Shown: positions 10,646-20,634, counted from the stretch's first letter. The stretch: 64,000 nt of DNA from Jannaschia rubra (GCF_001403735.1 NZ_CXPG01000011.1:62001-126000), one strand, 5' to 3'. Translations and numbers: made by a program. The notes: generated by a model not told the origin, from the sequence alone.

Positions 10646-11505
10646 CCGGGGCGCGGACCCTGTCGGCGGCCGATCTGCAGCCCTTGGGGAAAGGCGGCGG
10701 TCACAAGTACGACGAGGGCCATGCCGTCGTCGTGTCCGGCGCGATGGGGCGCACCGGCGCCGCGCGGCTGTCGGCGCGGGGGGCGCTGCGGATCGGCGCG
10801 GGTCTGGTCACGGTCGCGGCTCCGGGGTCGGCGATGATGGAATGCGCGGCACAGTTGACGGCGATCATGCTGCGCCGCTGCGAAGACGGCGAGGCACTGG
10901 CGGAGATGCTGGGCGACGGGCGGCTGAACGCGCTCTGCCTTGGGCCGGGGCTCGGCACGGACGGGCGGGCCGGCGGGCTGGTCGACGCGGCGGTCGCGGC
11001 GCGGCGGTCGGTGGTTCTGGACGCAGACGCGCTGACAGTGCTTGCTGGATGCGACGATCCCTTCGCCATGCTCCACGACGCATGCGTCCTGACGCCCCAC
11101 GGCGGCGAGTTCGCGCGTCTGTTTCCCGACATCGCCGAGCGGCTGGACGACATGCCCAAGGCGGATGCAACCTGGGAAGCGGCCGCCCGCGCGGGTTGCA
11201 CCGTGGTCTTCAAGGGCCCCGAGACGGTGATCGCGGGCGCGGATGGGCGCACCTGGATCAACGATGCCACGGGCGACAGGGCGGTGCCGTGGCTGGCCAC
11301 CGCCGGAACGGGCGACGTGTTGGCGGGGATGGTGACGGGGTTGCTGGCGCGCGGGCTGGACCCGGTGGACGCGGCGTCGGCGGCGGTCTGGCTGCATGCG
11401 GAGGCGGCACGCGCCTTCGGGCCGGGCCTGATCGCCGAGGACCTGCCCGAAATGCTGCCGCAGGTGCTGCGCACCCTGACGGGTGGAGCGCGGGGTCAGT
11501 CGTGA
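10642..11505 (+). CDS. nnrD: ADP/ATP-dependent NAD(P)HX dehydratase (YjeF C-terminal domain)
   Basis: Dehydrates S-NAD(P)HX back to NAD(P)H. The 287-residue product shows the ribokinase-like carbohydrate-kinase fold of the family: GGGHKYDEGHAVVVSGA near 17-33, a conserved LTPHGGEF near 150 and the GTGDVLAGM active-site motif near 220-228. Start GTG 10642 overlaps the nnrE stop in GTGA, which is the reason for preferring it over an upstream in-frame ATG at 10606 lying inside nnrE. It converges on the Hint-domain gene, with which its last 10 bases overlap. Confidence 0.93.
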   Translation: MTGARTLSAADLQPLGKGGGHKYDEGHAVVVSGAMGRTGAARLSARGALRIGAGLVTVAAPGSAMMECAAQLTAIMLRRCEDGEALAEMLGDGRLNALCLGPGLGTDGRAGGLVDAAVAARRSVVLDADALTVLAGCDDPFAMLHDACVLTPHGGEFARLFPDIAERLDDMPKADATWEAAARAGCTVVFKGPETVIAGADGRTWINDATGDRAVPWLATAGTGDVLAGMVTGLLARGLDPVDAASAAVWLHAEAARAFGPGLIAEDLPEMLPQVLRTLTGGARGQS

Positions 11506-12005
11506 CTGGCGGGCACGACGACGTGGCTTTCGGTGCGCCCGCTGGGTGCTTCCAGCCCGTCTGCCTGGATGGTGAGGGCGCTGCCGAAATCGAGGCGCCA
11601 GACCTCCGCCCGGCCCGCCGCCGCGATCTGGCGGCCGTCTGCCAGGCGCGCGACGGGGACGAGCGCGCAGGGTGCATCGAACAGCGCCTCGGCCCGCCAG
11701 TCGCGGATGGTGACGTGCTGGTCGGCGGCGAGGGTCGTGTCGCGTCTGGGGCGGCCCTGTCCCAGGCTGTCGGCACGGACGACGACGGTATCGGACAGAT
11801 GGCGGGTCACGGCGCGCAGGACGGCGAGGCCCCGTTCGCGGGTGACGATCCGGTCACCGCGGCGCAGGTTCTCGACCGCGACGAGGCCCCGCGCGGTCAG
11901 GACCGGCGTTCCGGCAGCAAGGCCACCGCGGAACGTCGCCGGGGCCACGGCAACGGCGTCGGTACGGGCAAGTTCTTCGGCATTCCGGCGTAGCTGGACG
12001 GTCAT
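11496..12005 (-). CDS. Hint-domain protein lacking the usual cysteine
   Basis: A 169-residue protein of the Hint (hedgehog/intein) domain group abundant in Rhodobacteraceae. The stretch GTPVLTARGLVAVENLRRGD (near 31-50) is the Hint entry motif, followed by RIVTRERG and by VVVRADSLG and DTTLAADQHVTIRD (near 95-108), the block that carries the conserved His in relatives. In self-processing members the entry motif begins with a Cys; here the position reads GGLAAGT, with no Cys, so autoprocessing is unlikely. Start ATG 12005 has AAAGGGG upstream; a longer start at 12065 is unsupported. Function unknown; relatives are often attached to secreted calcium-binding proteins, but here the domain stands alone. 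Confidence 0.75.
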   Translation of the reverse strand: MTVQLRRNAEELARTDAVAVAPATFRGGLAAGTPVLTARGLVAVENLRRGDRIVTRERGLAVLRAVTRHLSDTVVVRADSLGQGRPRRDTTLAADQHVTIRDWRAEALFDAPCALVPVARLADGRQIAAAGRAEVWRLDFGSALTIQADGLEAPSGRTESHVVVPASHD

Positions 12006-12134
12006 GGCAGTGACCCCTTTCTGTGGCTGGCGATGCGATATGGATGGCGCTAAATTGCGGCGCAATGCGGGCAGGGCGGCGGAGTCTTCGCGGCCCTTTC
12101 AGCAGCATCCGAACGATGCTATGCCGCCGCCGAT

Positions 12135-12219
12135 GCGGGTGTGGCGAAATTGGTAGACGCACCAGATTTAGGTTCTGGCGCCGCGAGGCGTGGGGGTTCG
12201 AGTCCCTTCACCCGCACCA
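12135..12219 (+). tRNA. tRNA-Leu (anticodon UAG)
   Basis: An 85-nt tRNA gene. The acceptor arm pairs GCGGGTG (12135-12141) with CACCCGC before an encoded CCA ending at 12219. The anticodon stem CCAGA/TCTGG encloses the 7-base loop with anticodon TAG at 12169-12171, reading CUA and other CUN codons. The T arm contains GGTTCGAGTCC, and a long variable arm is present, as expected for a class II leucine tRNA. It stands alone. Confidence 0.97.
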
Positions 12220-12408
12220 TCGGTTCTTTCCAAGGAAGATGTCGTGGCTCTCGCAACAGCGGCAGAGCGGCAGTCGTTTCTAATGAATGGTGAGAGCTCT
12301 TTTCTCAACTGGTTTCGACTTGGCGCCCCCCCCCTTTGATCGGACGTGCGCGCCGGTCGCATCCGCGTTATGCCTCCGTCAGGGCGAAGGGCAATTTCGG
12401 GGCAGTCG

Positions 12409-13614
12409 ATGACTGACATGCGACGCGACCTGACCGCGATTTTCATGGCGGGTATGCGCCGGGCCGACCCTGTAGCGGCCACGGCGGCGGCGTTGCGGGA
12501 TTTGCCGCGTCCTGACCTGATATTGGCATTGGGCAAGGCGGCGGGCGCGATGGCCGGCGCCGCCCTGACGCGGTTTCCGGGGGTGCCCTGCACGGTCGTG
12601 ACGAATGCCGAGAACCCGGCCGACCTGCCGGGCACGCGGGTGATGATCGGGGGTCATCCCGTGCCCGACGACGGATCGCTCGCGGCGGGCGAGGCGCTGC
12701 TGCGGGCCGTTCGGCCGCTGACGGCCGGGCAACGGTGTCTCGCGCTGATCTCGGGCGGTGGATCGGCGCTGGCGGTGGCGCCCTTCGCCGGAGTGACATT
12801 GGCCGACAAGGCCGAGGTCTCGCGCCTGCTGCTCGGGGCGGGGCTGGACATCCGGGCGATGAACTTGGTGCGGCAGAACCTGAGCCGCCTGAAGGGGGGC
12901 GGGCTGGCGCATGCCGCGGCGCCCGCGACGGTGGACGCGCTGATCCTGTCGGATGTGGTGGGAGACGACCTGTCGGCCATTGCGTCGGGGCCGACCGTGG
13001 CGCCCATCGGCGGGCCCGCCGAGGCGCGCGCCCTGCTGCACGAGGCGGGGCTGTGGGACCGGATGCCGGAAAGTTGTCGCGTGGCATTGGACCGGCCCGA
13101 CGCGGGGCCGGTGCCGCAGGGCACCGCGCGCCTGATCGGATCGAACCGCCTGTCGGCCGAGGCGATGCGAGCGGCGGCGCCGGGCGCCACACTCGACCCT
13201 GCGCCGCTGGTGGGCGACGTGGCCGAGGCGGCGGCAATGGTGGCGGCACGCGCGCGGGCGGGCGCGGGCACGACCCTTTGGGGTGGCGAGACGACGGTGG
13301 TCCTGCGCGGCGATGGGCGGGGCGGGCGCAATCAGGAACTGGCGCTACGGGTCGCGCTGGCCTTGCACGGCTTTGACCGGCCATGGGCGTTCCTGTCCGG
13401 CGGCACCGACGGGCGCGACGGGCCGACGGACGCGGCGGGGGCGCTGGTCGACGGTGGCACTCTTGGCCGGATCGCGGCCGCCGGGTTGGACGTGGAGGCG
13501 ATGCTCGCGCGCAACGACAGCCATCCGGCGCTGGCGGCGGCGGGCGACCTGCTGATGACGGGCGGAACGGGAACGAACGTGGCGGACCTGCAGATCCTGC
13601 GTGTCGCGGAATGA
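12409..13614 (+). CDS. Glycerate kinase (GckA/TtuD, MOFRL family)
   Basis: Phosphorylates D-glycerate (to 2-phosphoglycerate in this family); older annotation calls homologues hydroxypyruvate reductase TtuD. The 401-residue product has the DUF4147 N-terminal domain (ALGKAAGAM near 40, GGHPVPDD near 82, LISGGGSAL near 113) and a C-terminal MOFRL domain with GGRNQELAL near 305 and the GGTDGRDGPTDAAGA signature near 335. In methylotrophic and photorespiratory carbon flow it closes the serine/glycerate route. Start ATG 12409 is preferred over an upstream ATG at 12346 because the N-terminus then matches the family (MRRDLTAIF). Confidence 0.92.
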   Translation: MTDMRRDLTAIFMAGMRRADPVAATAAALRDLPRPDLILALGKAAGAMAGAALTRFPGVPCTVVTNAENPADLPGTRVMIGGHPVPDDGSLAAGEALLRAVRPLTAGQRCLALISGGGSALAVAPFAGVTLADKAEVSRLLLGAGLDIRAMNLVRQNLSRLKGGGLAHAAAPATVDALILSDVVGDDLSAIASGPTVAPIGGPAEARALLHEAGLWDRMPESCRVALDRPDAGPVPQGTARLIGSNRLSAEAMRAAAPGATLDPAPLVGDVAEAAAMVAARARAGAGTTLWGGETTVVLRGDGRGGRNQELALRVALALHGFDRPWAFLSGGTDGRDGPTDAAGALVDGGTLGRIAAAGLDVEAMLARNDSHPALAAAGDLLMTGGTGTNVADLQILRVAE

Positions 13615-13643
13615 CGGGTTGTTCGCCCGGTCCGACGGCTTAG

Positions 13644-14108
13644 ATGCGGAGGATGATGAAACGCACCCTTCTCGTCGCCGTCGCAGGTCTGGCCGTTGCC
13701 GGACTGGGATACATCCGCCTCGCCCCCATGGACCCCGTGGAGTGGCATGTGGACCCGGAGGCCGCGCAGCGGACAGGCAACCCGAACGACTATCTCGTAG
13801 CCGATGGCGGCGATCGCCCGGCGGCCCGGTCCGACGTGCTGCCCGGTGCGCTCATGGCGCGGTTGGACGAGGTTGCACTGGCCGAGGATGGCACGGAACG
13901 GCTGGCCGGGTCGCCGGAGGGGGGCTTCGTCACCTATGTCCAGCGGTCCCGCATCATGGGCTATCCCGACGCGATCTCGGTCCGCGCGGTTCCCGACGGC
14001 GACGGCAGCCGCCTGACGATCTACAGTCGGTCGCGCTATGGAAAGTCCGACATGGGCGTGAACGAGGCGCGGGTGAAGCGGTGGCTGGCCGCGCTCGACC
14101 TGACATAG
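13644..14108 (+). CDS. DUF1499 family protein, membrane-anchored
   Basis: A 154-residue protein with an N-terminal hydrophobic segment (about 7-27) that should act as a signal anchor, then a DUF1499 domain: FVTYVQRSRIMGYPDAISVR near 95-115 and LTIYSRSRYGKSDMGVNEARVKRWL near 125-148 are typical of the family. Function unknown. The start could be ATG 13644 or one of two in-frame ATGs at 13653 and 13656 just after a GGAGG; the mature domain is unaffected. It converges tail to tail with the aldo/keto reductase, 7 bases apart. Confidence 0.8.
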   Translation: MRRMMKRTLLVAVAGLAVAGLGYIRLAPMDPVEWHVDPEAAQRTGNPNDYLVADGGDRPAARSDVLPGALMARLDEVALAEDGTERLAGSPEGGFVTYVQRSRIMGYPDAISVRAVPDGDGSRLTIYSRSRYGKSDMGVNEARVKRWLAALDLT

Positions 14109-14115
14109 CACGGCG

Positions 14116-15141
14116 TCAATAGGGCAATGGGTGCGCCTTGTTGAGGTCGTCGATCTGCGCGACGACCTCCTCCGCCAACGTCAGGTCCACGGCCTTCAAC
14201 CCATGTGCCAGTTGCGCGGCGGTCGTGGCGCCGAGGATGGCCGAGCAGGCGAAGGGGCGCGTCCGCATCCAGGCCAGCGCCATGTGAACGGGATCGAGCC
14301 CGTGGGTGCGCGCAAGCTCCAGATAGGCGGCCGTGGCGGGTTGCACCCGGTCTGACCACCGGCCGCCCAGGTTCTCGGTAATCGACCGGCGGGAGCCTTC
14401 GGGCACCGCGCCGCGCTGATACTTGCCCGTCAGGATGCCGGTGGCGAGCGGCGAGAAGGCCAGCAGCGTCACCTGCTCATGCACCATCATCTCGGCCAGG
14501 TCGGTGTCGGCCGCGCGGTGCAGCAGCGAATATTCGTTCTGGATCGACAGTGGCCGGGCAGGGCCGTCGGCCGTCAGGCGCAGCCACTGGTCCATCCCCC
14601 AGGTCGATTCGTTGGACAGGCCGAAGGCGCGGATCGTGCCCCGGTCGATCTGCCGCTCCAGCGCGCCGATGCAATCGGCCATGTCCTGCAGGATGCCGGG
14701 GCGGTCGCCTTCGGGCCGATAGGTCCAGTTCTGGCGGAACTGGAAGCTGCCGCGATTGGGCCAGTGGAACTGGTAGAGGTCGATGTGGTCCGATTGCAGC
14801 CGGGCCAGCGACCCTTCGATGGCCTCGGGGATCGTGTCCGGCGTGATGGGCGCCCCGTCCCGCGATTTGCTTCCCGCGCCCGAGTGTTTCGTGGCGATGC
14901 GGATGCGGCCGGCGTTGCCCTGCGCGATCCAGTTGCCGATGACGGTCTCGGTGATGCCCGTGGTCTCGGGCCGGGGCGGTACCGGATACATCTCTGCCGT
15001 GTCGAGCCAGGTGACGCCCGCGTCGACCGCCATGGCGATCTGTTCGTGCGCCACCGCCTCGGGCGTCTGGTTGCCCCAGGTCATGGAGCCCAGCATGATC
15101 TCCGAGACGGTATCGTCGCGGCCGAGGGGGACGTGGCGCAT
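14116..15141 (-). CDS. Aldo/keto reductase (Tas-like)
   Basis: A 341-residue NADP(H)-dependent oxidoreductase with the (beta/alpha)8 fold of the aldo/keto reductase superfamily. The catalytic tetrad is visible: Asp47 and Tyr52 (LDTAEMY), Lys85 (IATKH) and His126 (YQFHWPN). Substrate specificity cannot be read; overall layout, including the HWPNRG segment and the long loop, resembles E. coli Tas. It lies 9 bases downstream of xthA on the same strand, so the two may be co-transcribed. Confidence 0.92.
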   Translation of the reverse strand: MRHVPLGRDDTVSEIMLGSMTWGNQTPEAVAHEQIAMAVDAGVTWLDTAEMYPVPPRPETTGITETVIGNWIAQGNAGRIRIATKHSGAGSKSRDGAPITPDTIPEAIEGSLARLQSDHIDLYQFHWPNRGSFQFRQNWTYRPEGDRPGILQDMADCIGALERQIDRGTIRAFGLSNESTWGMDQWLRLTADGPARPLSIQNEYSLLHRAADTDLAEMMVHEQVTLLAFSPLATGILTGKYQRGAVPEGSRRSITENLGGRWSDRVQPATAAYLELARTHGLDPVHMALAWMRTRPFACSAILGATTAAQLAHGLKAVDLTLAEEVVAQIDDLNKAHPLPY

Positions 15142-15150
15142 GACGCCTCC

Positions 15151-15933
15151 TTACAGGTCGAGGTCGAGCCAGACGGGTACGTGGTCCGACGGCTTTTCGC
15201 GGCCCCGCATCTCGGTCTGGATGGTGCAGTCGCGCATCGCGTCGGCCACGGCGGGCGACAGCAGGAAGTGGTCGATGCGGATGCCGTCGTTCCTGTCCCA
15301 GGCATTGCCCTGATAGTCCCAGAAGCTGTAGTGCCCGGCGGCCGGCGTGCGCGCGCGGAAGGCGTCGGTCAGCCCCAGGTTCACCAGCCTGCGCCATGCC
15401 GCCCGCGTCTGCGGCAGGCCAAGGGCGTCGTCCTCCCAGGCCTTGGGGCGCGTGGCGTCCCGATCGTCGGGAATGACGTTGAAGTCGCCGGTCATCAGGA
15501 ACGGCACCTCTTCGGCGAGAAGCTGCCGGGCGCGAACCTCCAGCCGGGCCATCCAGGCGAGCTTGTAGTCGTATTTCGGCCCCGGCGCCGGGTTACCGTT
15601 GGGCAGGTAGAGGCCGCAGATGCGGACGGCGCCCCGGTCGCCGATCACCGTGCCTTCGATATAGCGGGCCTGCTCGTCCTCGTCGTCGCCCGGCAGGCCG
15701 CGCGTGACATCCTCCACCGCCGTCTTCGACAGGATCGCCACGCCGTTGAAGCCCTTTTGCCCGTGGGTGTGGATCTCATACCCCGCGTCTTCGGCCAGAT
15801 CGCGGGGGAAGGCCTCGTCCACCGACTTGATCTCCTGCAGGACGGCCACGTCGGGCGCATCCTCGCGCAGCCAATCGGCGACGGTCAGGTAGCGCGCCTT
15901 GATGCCGTTGACGTTGAAAGTGGCGATCTTCAT
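15151..15933 (-). CDS. xthA: Exodeoxyribonuclease III
   Basis: A 260-residue AP endonuclease/3'-5' exonuclease for base excision repair. It starts MKIATFNVNGIKAR and contains LQEIKSVDE (catalytic Glu near 36), GLYLPNGN near 110, TGDFNVIPDD near 147-156 (Asp/Asn pair) and RIDHFLLS near 222 (Asp-His), all in the order of the endonuclease/exonuclease/phosphatase fold. Normal family length. Immediately upstream are GC-rich hairpin repeats at 15956-15995. Confidence 0.96.
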   Translation of the reverse strand: MKIATFNVNGIKARYLTVADWLREDAPDVAVLQEIKSVDEAFPRDLAEDAGYEIHTHGQKGFNGVAILSKTAVEDVTRGLPGDDEDEQARYIEGTVIGDRGAVRICGLYLPNGNPAPGPKYDYKLAWMARLEVRARQLLAEEVPFLMTGDFNVIPDDRDATRPKAWEDDALGLPQTRAAWRRLVNLGLTDAFRARTPAAGHYSFWDYQGNAWDRNDGIRIDHFLLSPAVADAMRDCTIQTEMRGREKPSDHVPVWLDLDL

Positions 15934-15955
15934 GGCCCGGCCCCCGGCGGTCTGC

Positions 15956-15995
15956 GGGGGCGCGGCCCCCGGTGATCTTTGGGGGCGCGGCCCCC
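15956..15995. repeat. Two tandem 25-base units, each with a GC hairpin
   Basis: The 15-mer of five G, CGCGG and five C occurs at 15956-15970 and again at 15981-15995, spaced 25 bases start to start, with similar spacer (ggtgatcttt, and ggtggttcgc after the second). A third degenerate unit precedes at about 15936-15947. Each unit can fold on itself. The repeats lie between xthA and the decayed block, upstream of the xthA start on its template. Confidence 0.7.
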
Positions 15996-16035
15996 GGTGG
16001 TTCGCGGGCCGGTCTAGGCGAGGGTCGGCGGACTG

Positions 16036-16586
16036 TCACCCCTCCGGCGTGATCCGTGTCGACCGCGTTCCGCCGTCCTCCGTCGCCACCTGCTCGCGCA
16101 GCAGGTCGACCCGCCAGCGCGGCGAGTGCGGCGGCGGGGGAGCGTCAGATATTCCTCGCCCGCCCAGACGCAGGCCATGTTGGCCGAACGGCGGTAGAGC
16201 GGGAACCCCAGGATGAGGACCTCCGGCGCCGTGGGGTCGGCAACGGGTAGGACCGCGGTCAGGACACGGTCGCCGGGGATGGGGCCGTCGTGAAAGATGA
16301 CCTGCCGCCCTTTAAGTTCGGAATAGGCCTGCGCGATCGTCAGGTCGTCCCGCTCGAACGGAAAGGGCGGGTCGAGCACGAAGGCCGCCGTCCGCACGGG
16401 GCCGTCCGGGCGCGGTGCGACGCCGCGGTCGTCATGGCTCGCCAGCCAGTCGGCGTATTCCGCATCGGTCCCGACGTGGCAGAAGGGCAGGTCCTCGGGT
16501 CTGGTCATGAAAAGCGCTCCCGCAAGTCCGATGGCCGCGGCGATGCCGAGAACCAGGAATGTGCTCAACAGCCCCAGTTGCATCAT
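16036..16586 (-). pseudogene. Frameshifted membrane-anchored protein of unknown function
   Basis: From ATG 16586 the frame encodes a hydrophobic N-terminal helix (residues about 3-26, LLSTFLVLGIAAAIGLAGAL) and a soluble part with FCHVGTDAEYADWL and TAPEVLILGFPLYRRSANMACVWAGEEYLTLP. At a G/C run near 16135-16142 the frame becomes Arg-rich and compositionally abnormal; shifting by one base restores sensible coding (PHSPRWRVDLLREQVATEDG) to a TGA at 16036-16038. I therefore treat it as one gene with a one-base indel. Its start overlaps the stop of the preceding frameshifted gene by ATGA, so the two were an operon. No family recognised; position behind a DUF4123 gene would fit an immunity or accessory role, but that is inference. 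Confidence 0.55.
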
Positions 16587-17220
16587 TCGCCCGCCGGCAG
16601 GAGGGTGAAGAAGCCGGCGGGCTGATCCGTGGACGTGTTCCCACCGACCGGAAGGGCCCGCGCGCCGTTCCTGCGCCAGAGCGCGTAGTCGTTGATCCCT
16701 TCCACCTCGCCGCCATCGGGGATGAGGGGAATAGACCCGGCGCTGAGACCGGGGTGGGGGTAGGCGACGTGCTCGGGCGGCAGGCATAGGACAGGATGCG
16801 CCCGTTCGGCGCGAAGGCATCGGCCGGAACCCGTGCAAGGTTGCCGAACGTCACGTTCATGTTCGACCCCGGCTCGCCGTAGTTGAGCGAAAAATAGTTC
16901 GGCAGGCCGTGGGCGAAGATAACGAGGTGATCCGCACGACGTTGATGCCCAGCGTGTCGCGCAGGCAGTCGAGGTCCCGCAACTGCCACTGCGAATAGTC
17001 ACCCCGGACGTAGGCCACGGTGGTGCGATCGGCACGCCGGTAGCCGGGCGGGACGAGGGTGCCCTGCGTCACCCCGTAGCCGCAGGCGAGGAACATCGCC
17101 TTGTGCTGGAACCCGGAGGCCGGATATTCGAACTCGGATCCGATGACGATGATGTTCTCGGTCTTGTCGGGGCAGGTCGCGCAGTCTTCATCCGCCGCCG
17201 TCCGGGAGAACTGCGGGCCG
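16583..17220 (-). pseudogene. Frameshifted gene of unknown function, possible type VI cargo remnant
   Basis: Coherent protein sequence continues across three frames. The first piece runs from before 17200 (CATCPDKTENIIVIGSEFEY) through FLACGYGVTQG and GDYSQWQLRDLDCLRDTLGI, shifts near 16925 to DHLVIFAHGLPNYFSLNYGEPG and FGNLARVPADAFAPNGRILSYAC, then shifts near 16790 to LPPEHVAYPHPGLSAG and ends LPAGE* at 16583. The start is unclear; coding appears to extend back to the end of the DUF4123 gene. The VIFAHG strand and small-residue-rich blocks suggest a hydrolase-like fold but I cannot name a family. Downstream of a DUF4123 gene, the place where type VI effectors usually sit. Confidence 0.5.
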
Positions 17221-17226
17221 GCCGTC

Positions 17227-18095
17227 TCAGGTCTCCGGCGGCGCGAGGGCGCGGGCGCGCGAATAGAGGATGTCGGACGCGGAGAGATCGTCGTCGGGCA
17301 GGCGCGACGCGCGGGTCAGGTCCGTGAGGTCGGCCCCCGCCCTCCGGGCGAGGATTGCGGCGCGGACGACGTTCCAGACCGCCGCCTCCCTCCGGTAGCC
17401 CGCCGCGCGGACCTCGTCGCAAAGGGCAGCGGTGTCCTCGGGCGGCACGGTGTCGAAGGGCGGCCCCTCGGCCCGGAGGGCGCGGTGGATTTCCTCCCTG
17501 AACGCCTCCCACCGCGCCGCACGGAACAGGGGCCGGTAGGTGTCGATCGCGCCGGGCGTGGCACTCCGCTGCGGCAGGGCGGCATCCGGCCCCGTGCAGA
17601 CGAGGTCATCGCCCTCGGGCCGGATCACCGACCGGACAGCGGAGCCGTAGCGCCAGCCAAGTTCGGTGTCGTCCTCGGGGAAGGAGGCCCAGAGCGCCCC
17701 GGCGGTGCGAACCTCGCAGAAGCGGAGGAAATACCATTTCCCCGCGCGGTCCCTGTGCCGCGTCATCAGGCGCAGATGCCGGCGCAAGCCTTCGGTCCCC
17801 ACACCCGCCCAGGTCCGCAGGATCAGGCCGGGCCGGTTCCCAAGAGGTGCCACGGCACGTCGTCCTCCGGTCGTCTTGTGACCATCGCCCGCAGCAGCCA
17901 AGACCCTTCGGACAGCCGCGCCAGCCAGGGTGCGCCATTGGCCATCTGGTCGCCGGCCCGCCCGTGCGAGAGGCACCGTGCCTCCTCTCCGTGCGCTTCC
18001 AGGAGTTCTGGCAGCAACGGAAAGGCCGTCGCATCCACCACCGCGTGACAGCATCCGTCGGACAGGCCCAGAAACGCCGCGACCCCCTCCGGCAG
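17227..18095 (-). pseudogene. DUF4123 (type VI secretion adaptor) protein, frameshifted
   Basis: DUF4123 proteins are adaptors that load effectors onto VgrG spikes. Two consecutive frames give the domain: the N-terminal part HAVVDATAFPLLPELLEAHG ... NGAPWLARLSEGSWLL ... DDVPWHLLGTGP, then after a one-base shift near 17830-17850 LILRTWAGVGTEGLRRHLRLM ... WYFLRFCEVRTAGALWASFP, matching the family's consensus order (a D-A start, PWLV-like middle, RS-x-LRRHLR, FRF-DP). The C-terminal part (ALRAEGPPFDTVPPEDTAALCDEVRAAG) is helical and typical of the longer members, ending at 17227. No convincing intact start: an ATG at 18158 in the first frame meets a TGA at 18105. No vgrG, hcp or other type VI gene is in the window. 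Confidence 0.6.
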
Positions 18096-18227
18096 CGGAT
18101 CGCTTCAGGAGGTCATCGGCCGGACCGGCCCCAGGCGTGTCGCGGTCAGTCGCGCCATGCCGTCCGCCCCCATCGCGGCGGTCCCGCCAGGCGGGACGAG
18201 GTGGAGCGGTGAGCCCACATTTCGCGC

Positions 18228-18629
18228 CTATCTCTCCTGCAACCGGTCGGCGCGCTTGCGCACCAGCACCGTTCGCAGGTCGTGCATGGCCAGCAGCAGC
18301 CGGTCCGTCACGGCGTCGAGCTGTTCCTCGGTGGCCCGCGACTGCGCCCAATGCGCGGTGAGGTTCAGGTGGTCGACCGCACGCCGGATGTCGTCCACGT
18401 CGCGGCGGGCAAGCTCCTCGCGCCGGGCAACCGTCCAGTCGTCGATGGCCGCGCGGTCGGCATTGGTCAGCTCTCGCTCGCCCTGCGCCTTGACCTGTCC
18501 GTTGTTGACGTTGACCGTCGCGATATGGTCCAGGTCGAGCCGCCGTTGCCGGTTCTCGGTATCCACCCGGAAGACCAGCGCGCCGTTTTCCTTGACGCGG
18601 AAGTAATAGGGGGGCAGGCCGCCGTTCAT
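18228..18629 (-). CDS. Hypothetical protein, 133 residues
   Basis: Not a family I can name. The product starts MNGGLPPYYFRVKENGALVFRVD and looks wholly soluble, with a beta-rich N-terminal third (VFRVDTENRQRRLDLDHIATVNVNNG) and a helical, charged remainder rich in Asp, Arg and Leu. Codon use resembles neighbours and the frame is intact. It lies 10 bases downstream of the aspartate aminotransferase reading... on the same strand, after its stop, so it is likely in the same transcript. Such small proteins beside aatA are common in Rhodobacteraceae, but that is a recollection and not shown here. Confidence 0.65.
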   Translation of the reverse strand: MNGGLPPYYFRVKENGALVFRVDTENRQRRLDLDHIATVNVNNGQVKAQGERELTNADRAAIDDWTVARREELARRDVDDIRRAVDHLNLTAHWAQSRATEEQLDAVTDRLLLAMHDLRTVLVRKRADRLQER

Positions 18630-18639
18630 CGGCCGCCCC

Positions 18640-20290
<1,651 letters not shown>

Positions 20291-20294
<4 letters not shown>

Positions 20295-20557
20295 CGTCCC
20301 CGGAGGAGGCGCGGCGGAAGCGCTTGAAGATCCGTGCCTGGCGCCGCGGCATCAAGGAAATGGACCTGATCCTGGGCGGATACGCCGACGAGCGTCTGGC
20401 CGCGATGGACGACGACGATCTGGCCCTGTTCGAGGCGGTGCTTGGCGAGAACGACCACGACCTTTATTCATGGGTCACGGGCCAGGTCGAAGCCCCCGCC
20501 CGCTTTGCTCCACTGATGGCGGAGCTTGGGCGCCGCGCCGCAACATATCGCGGATAG
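20291..20557 (+). CDS. sdhE: Succinate dehydrogenase flavinylation factor
   Basis: An 88-residue SdhE/SDH5/YgfY protein that promotes covalent FAD attachment to SdhA. The FAD-binding RGxxE motif appears as RRGIKEMD near 18-25, followed by the DDDLALFEAVL and DHDLYSWVTG helices typical of the family. Start ATG 20291 overlaps the previous gene's stop. Confidence 0.92.
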
Positions 20558-20561
20558 GACG

Positions 20562-20576
20562 TTTCGTTTAACGAAA
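20562..20576. promoter_or_regulatory. Palindrome upstream of the MarR-type gene, probable operator
   Basis: TTTCGTT and AACGAAA flank one central T; the symmetry extends outward by AC/GT with one mismatch. It lies 59 bases before the regulator's start codon in an A/T-richer stretch, where autoregulation by a MarR-type dimer would act. Confidence 0.5.
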
Positions 20577-20634
20577 TGTCAGGAATTTTCGGTTCAAACC
20601 TTCTTCGACGAATATCGAGAGCAGGGTGTCCCGG

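Noticed and set aside
12054-12066. Palindrome ATTGCG-G-CGCAAT before the Hint gene
   Set aside because: Short, GC-rich and unsupported by any second copy; probably chance.
12220-12408. Integration site or island boundary at the tRNA-Leu gene
   Set aside because: No integrase, no second copy of the tRNA 3' end and no composition change in the window.
14479-15975. 498-residue plus-strand frame over the aldo/keto reductase and xthA
   Set aside because: Antisense shadow; both minus-strand genes have full catalytic motifs.
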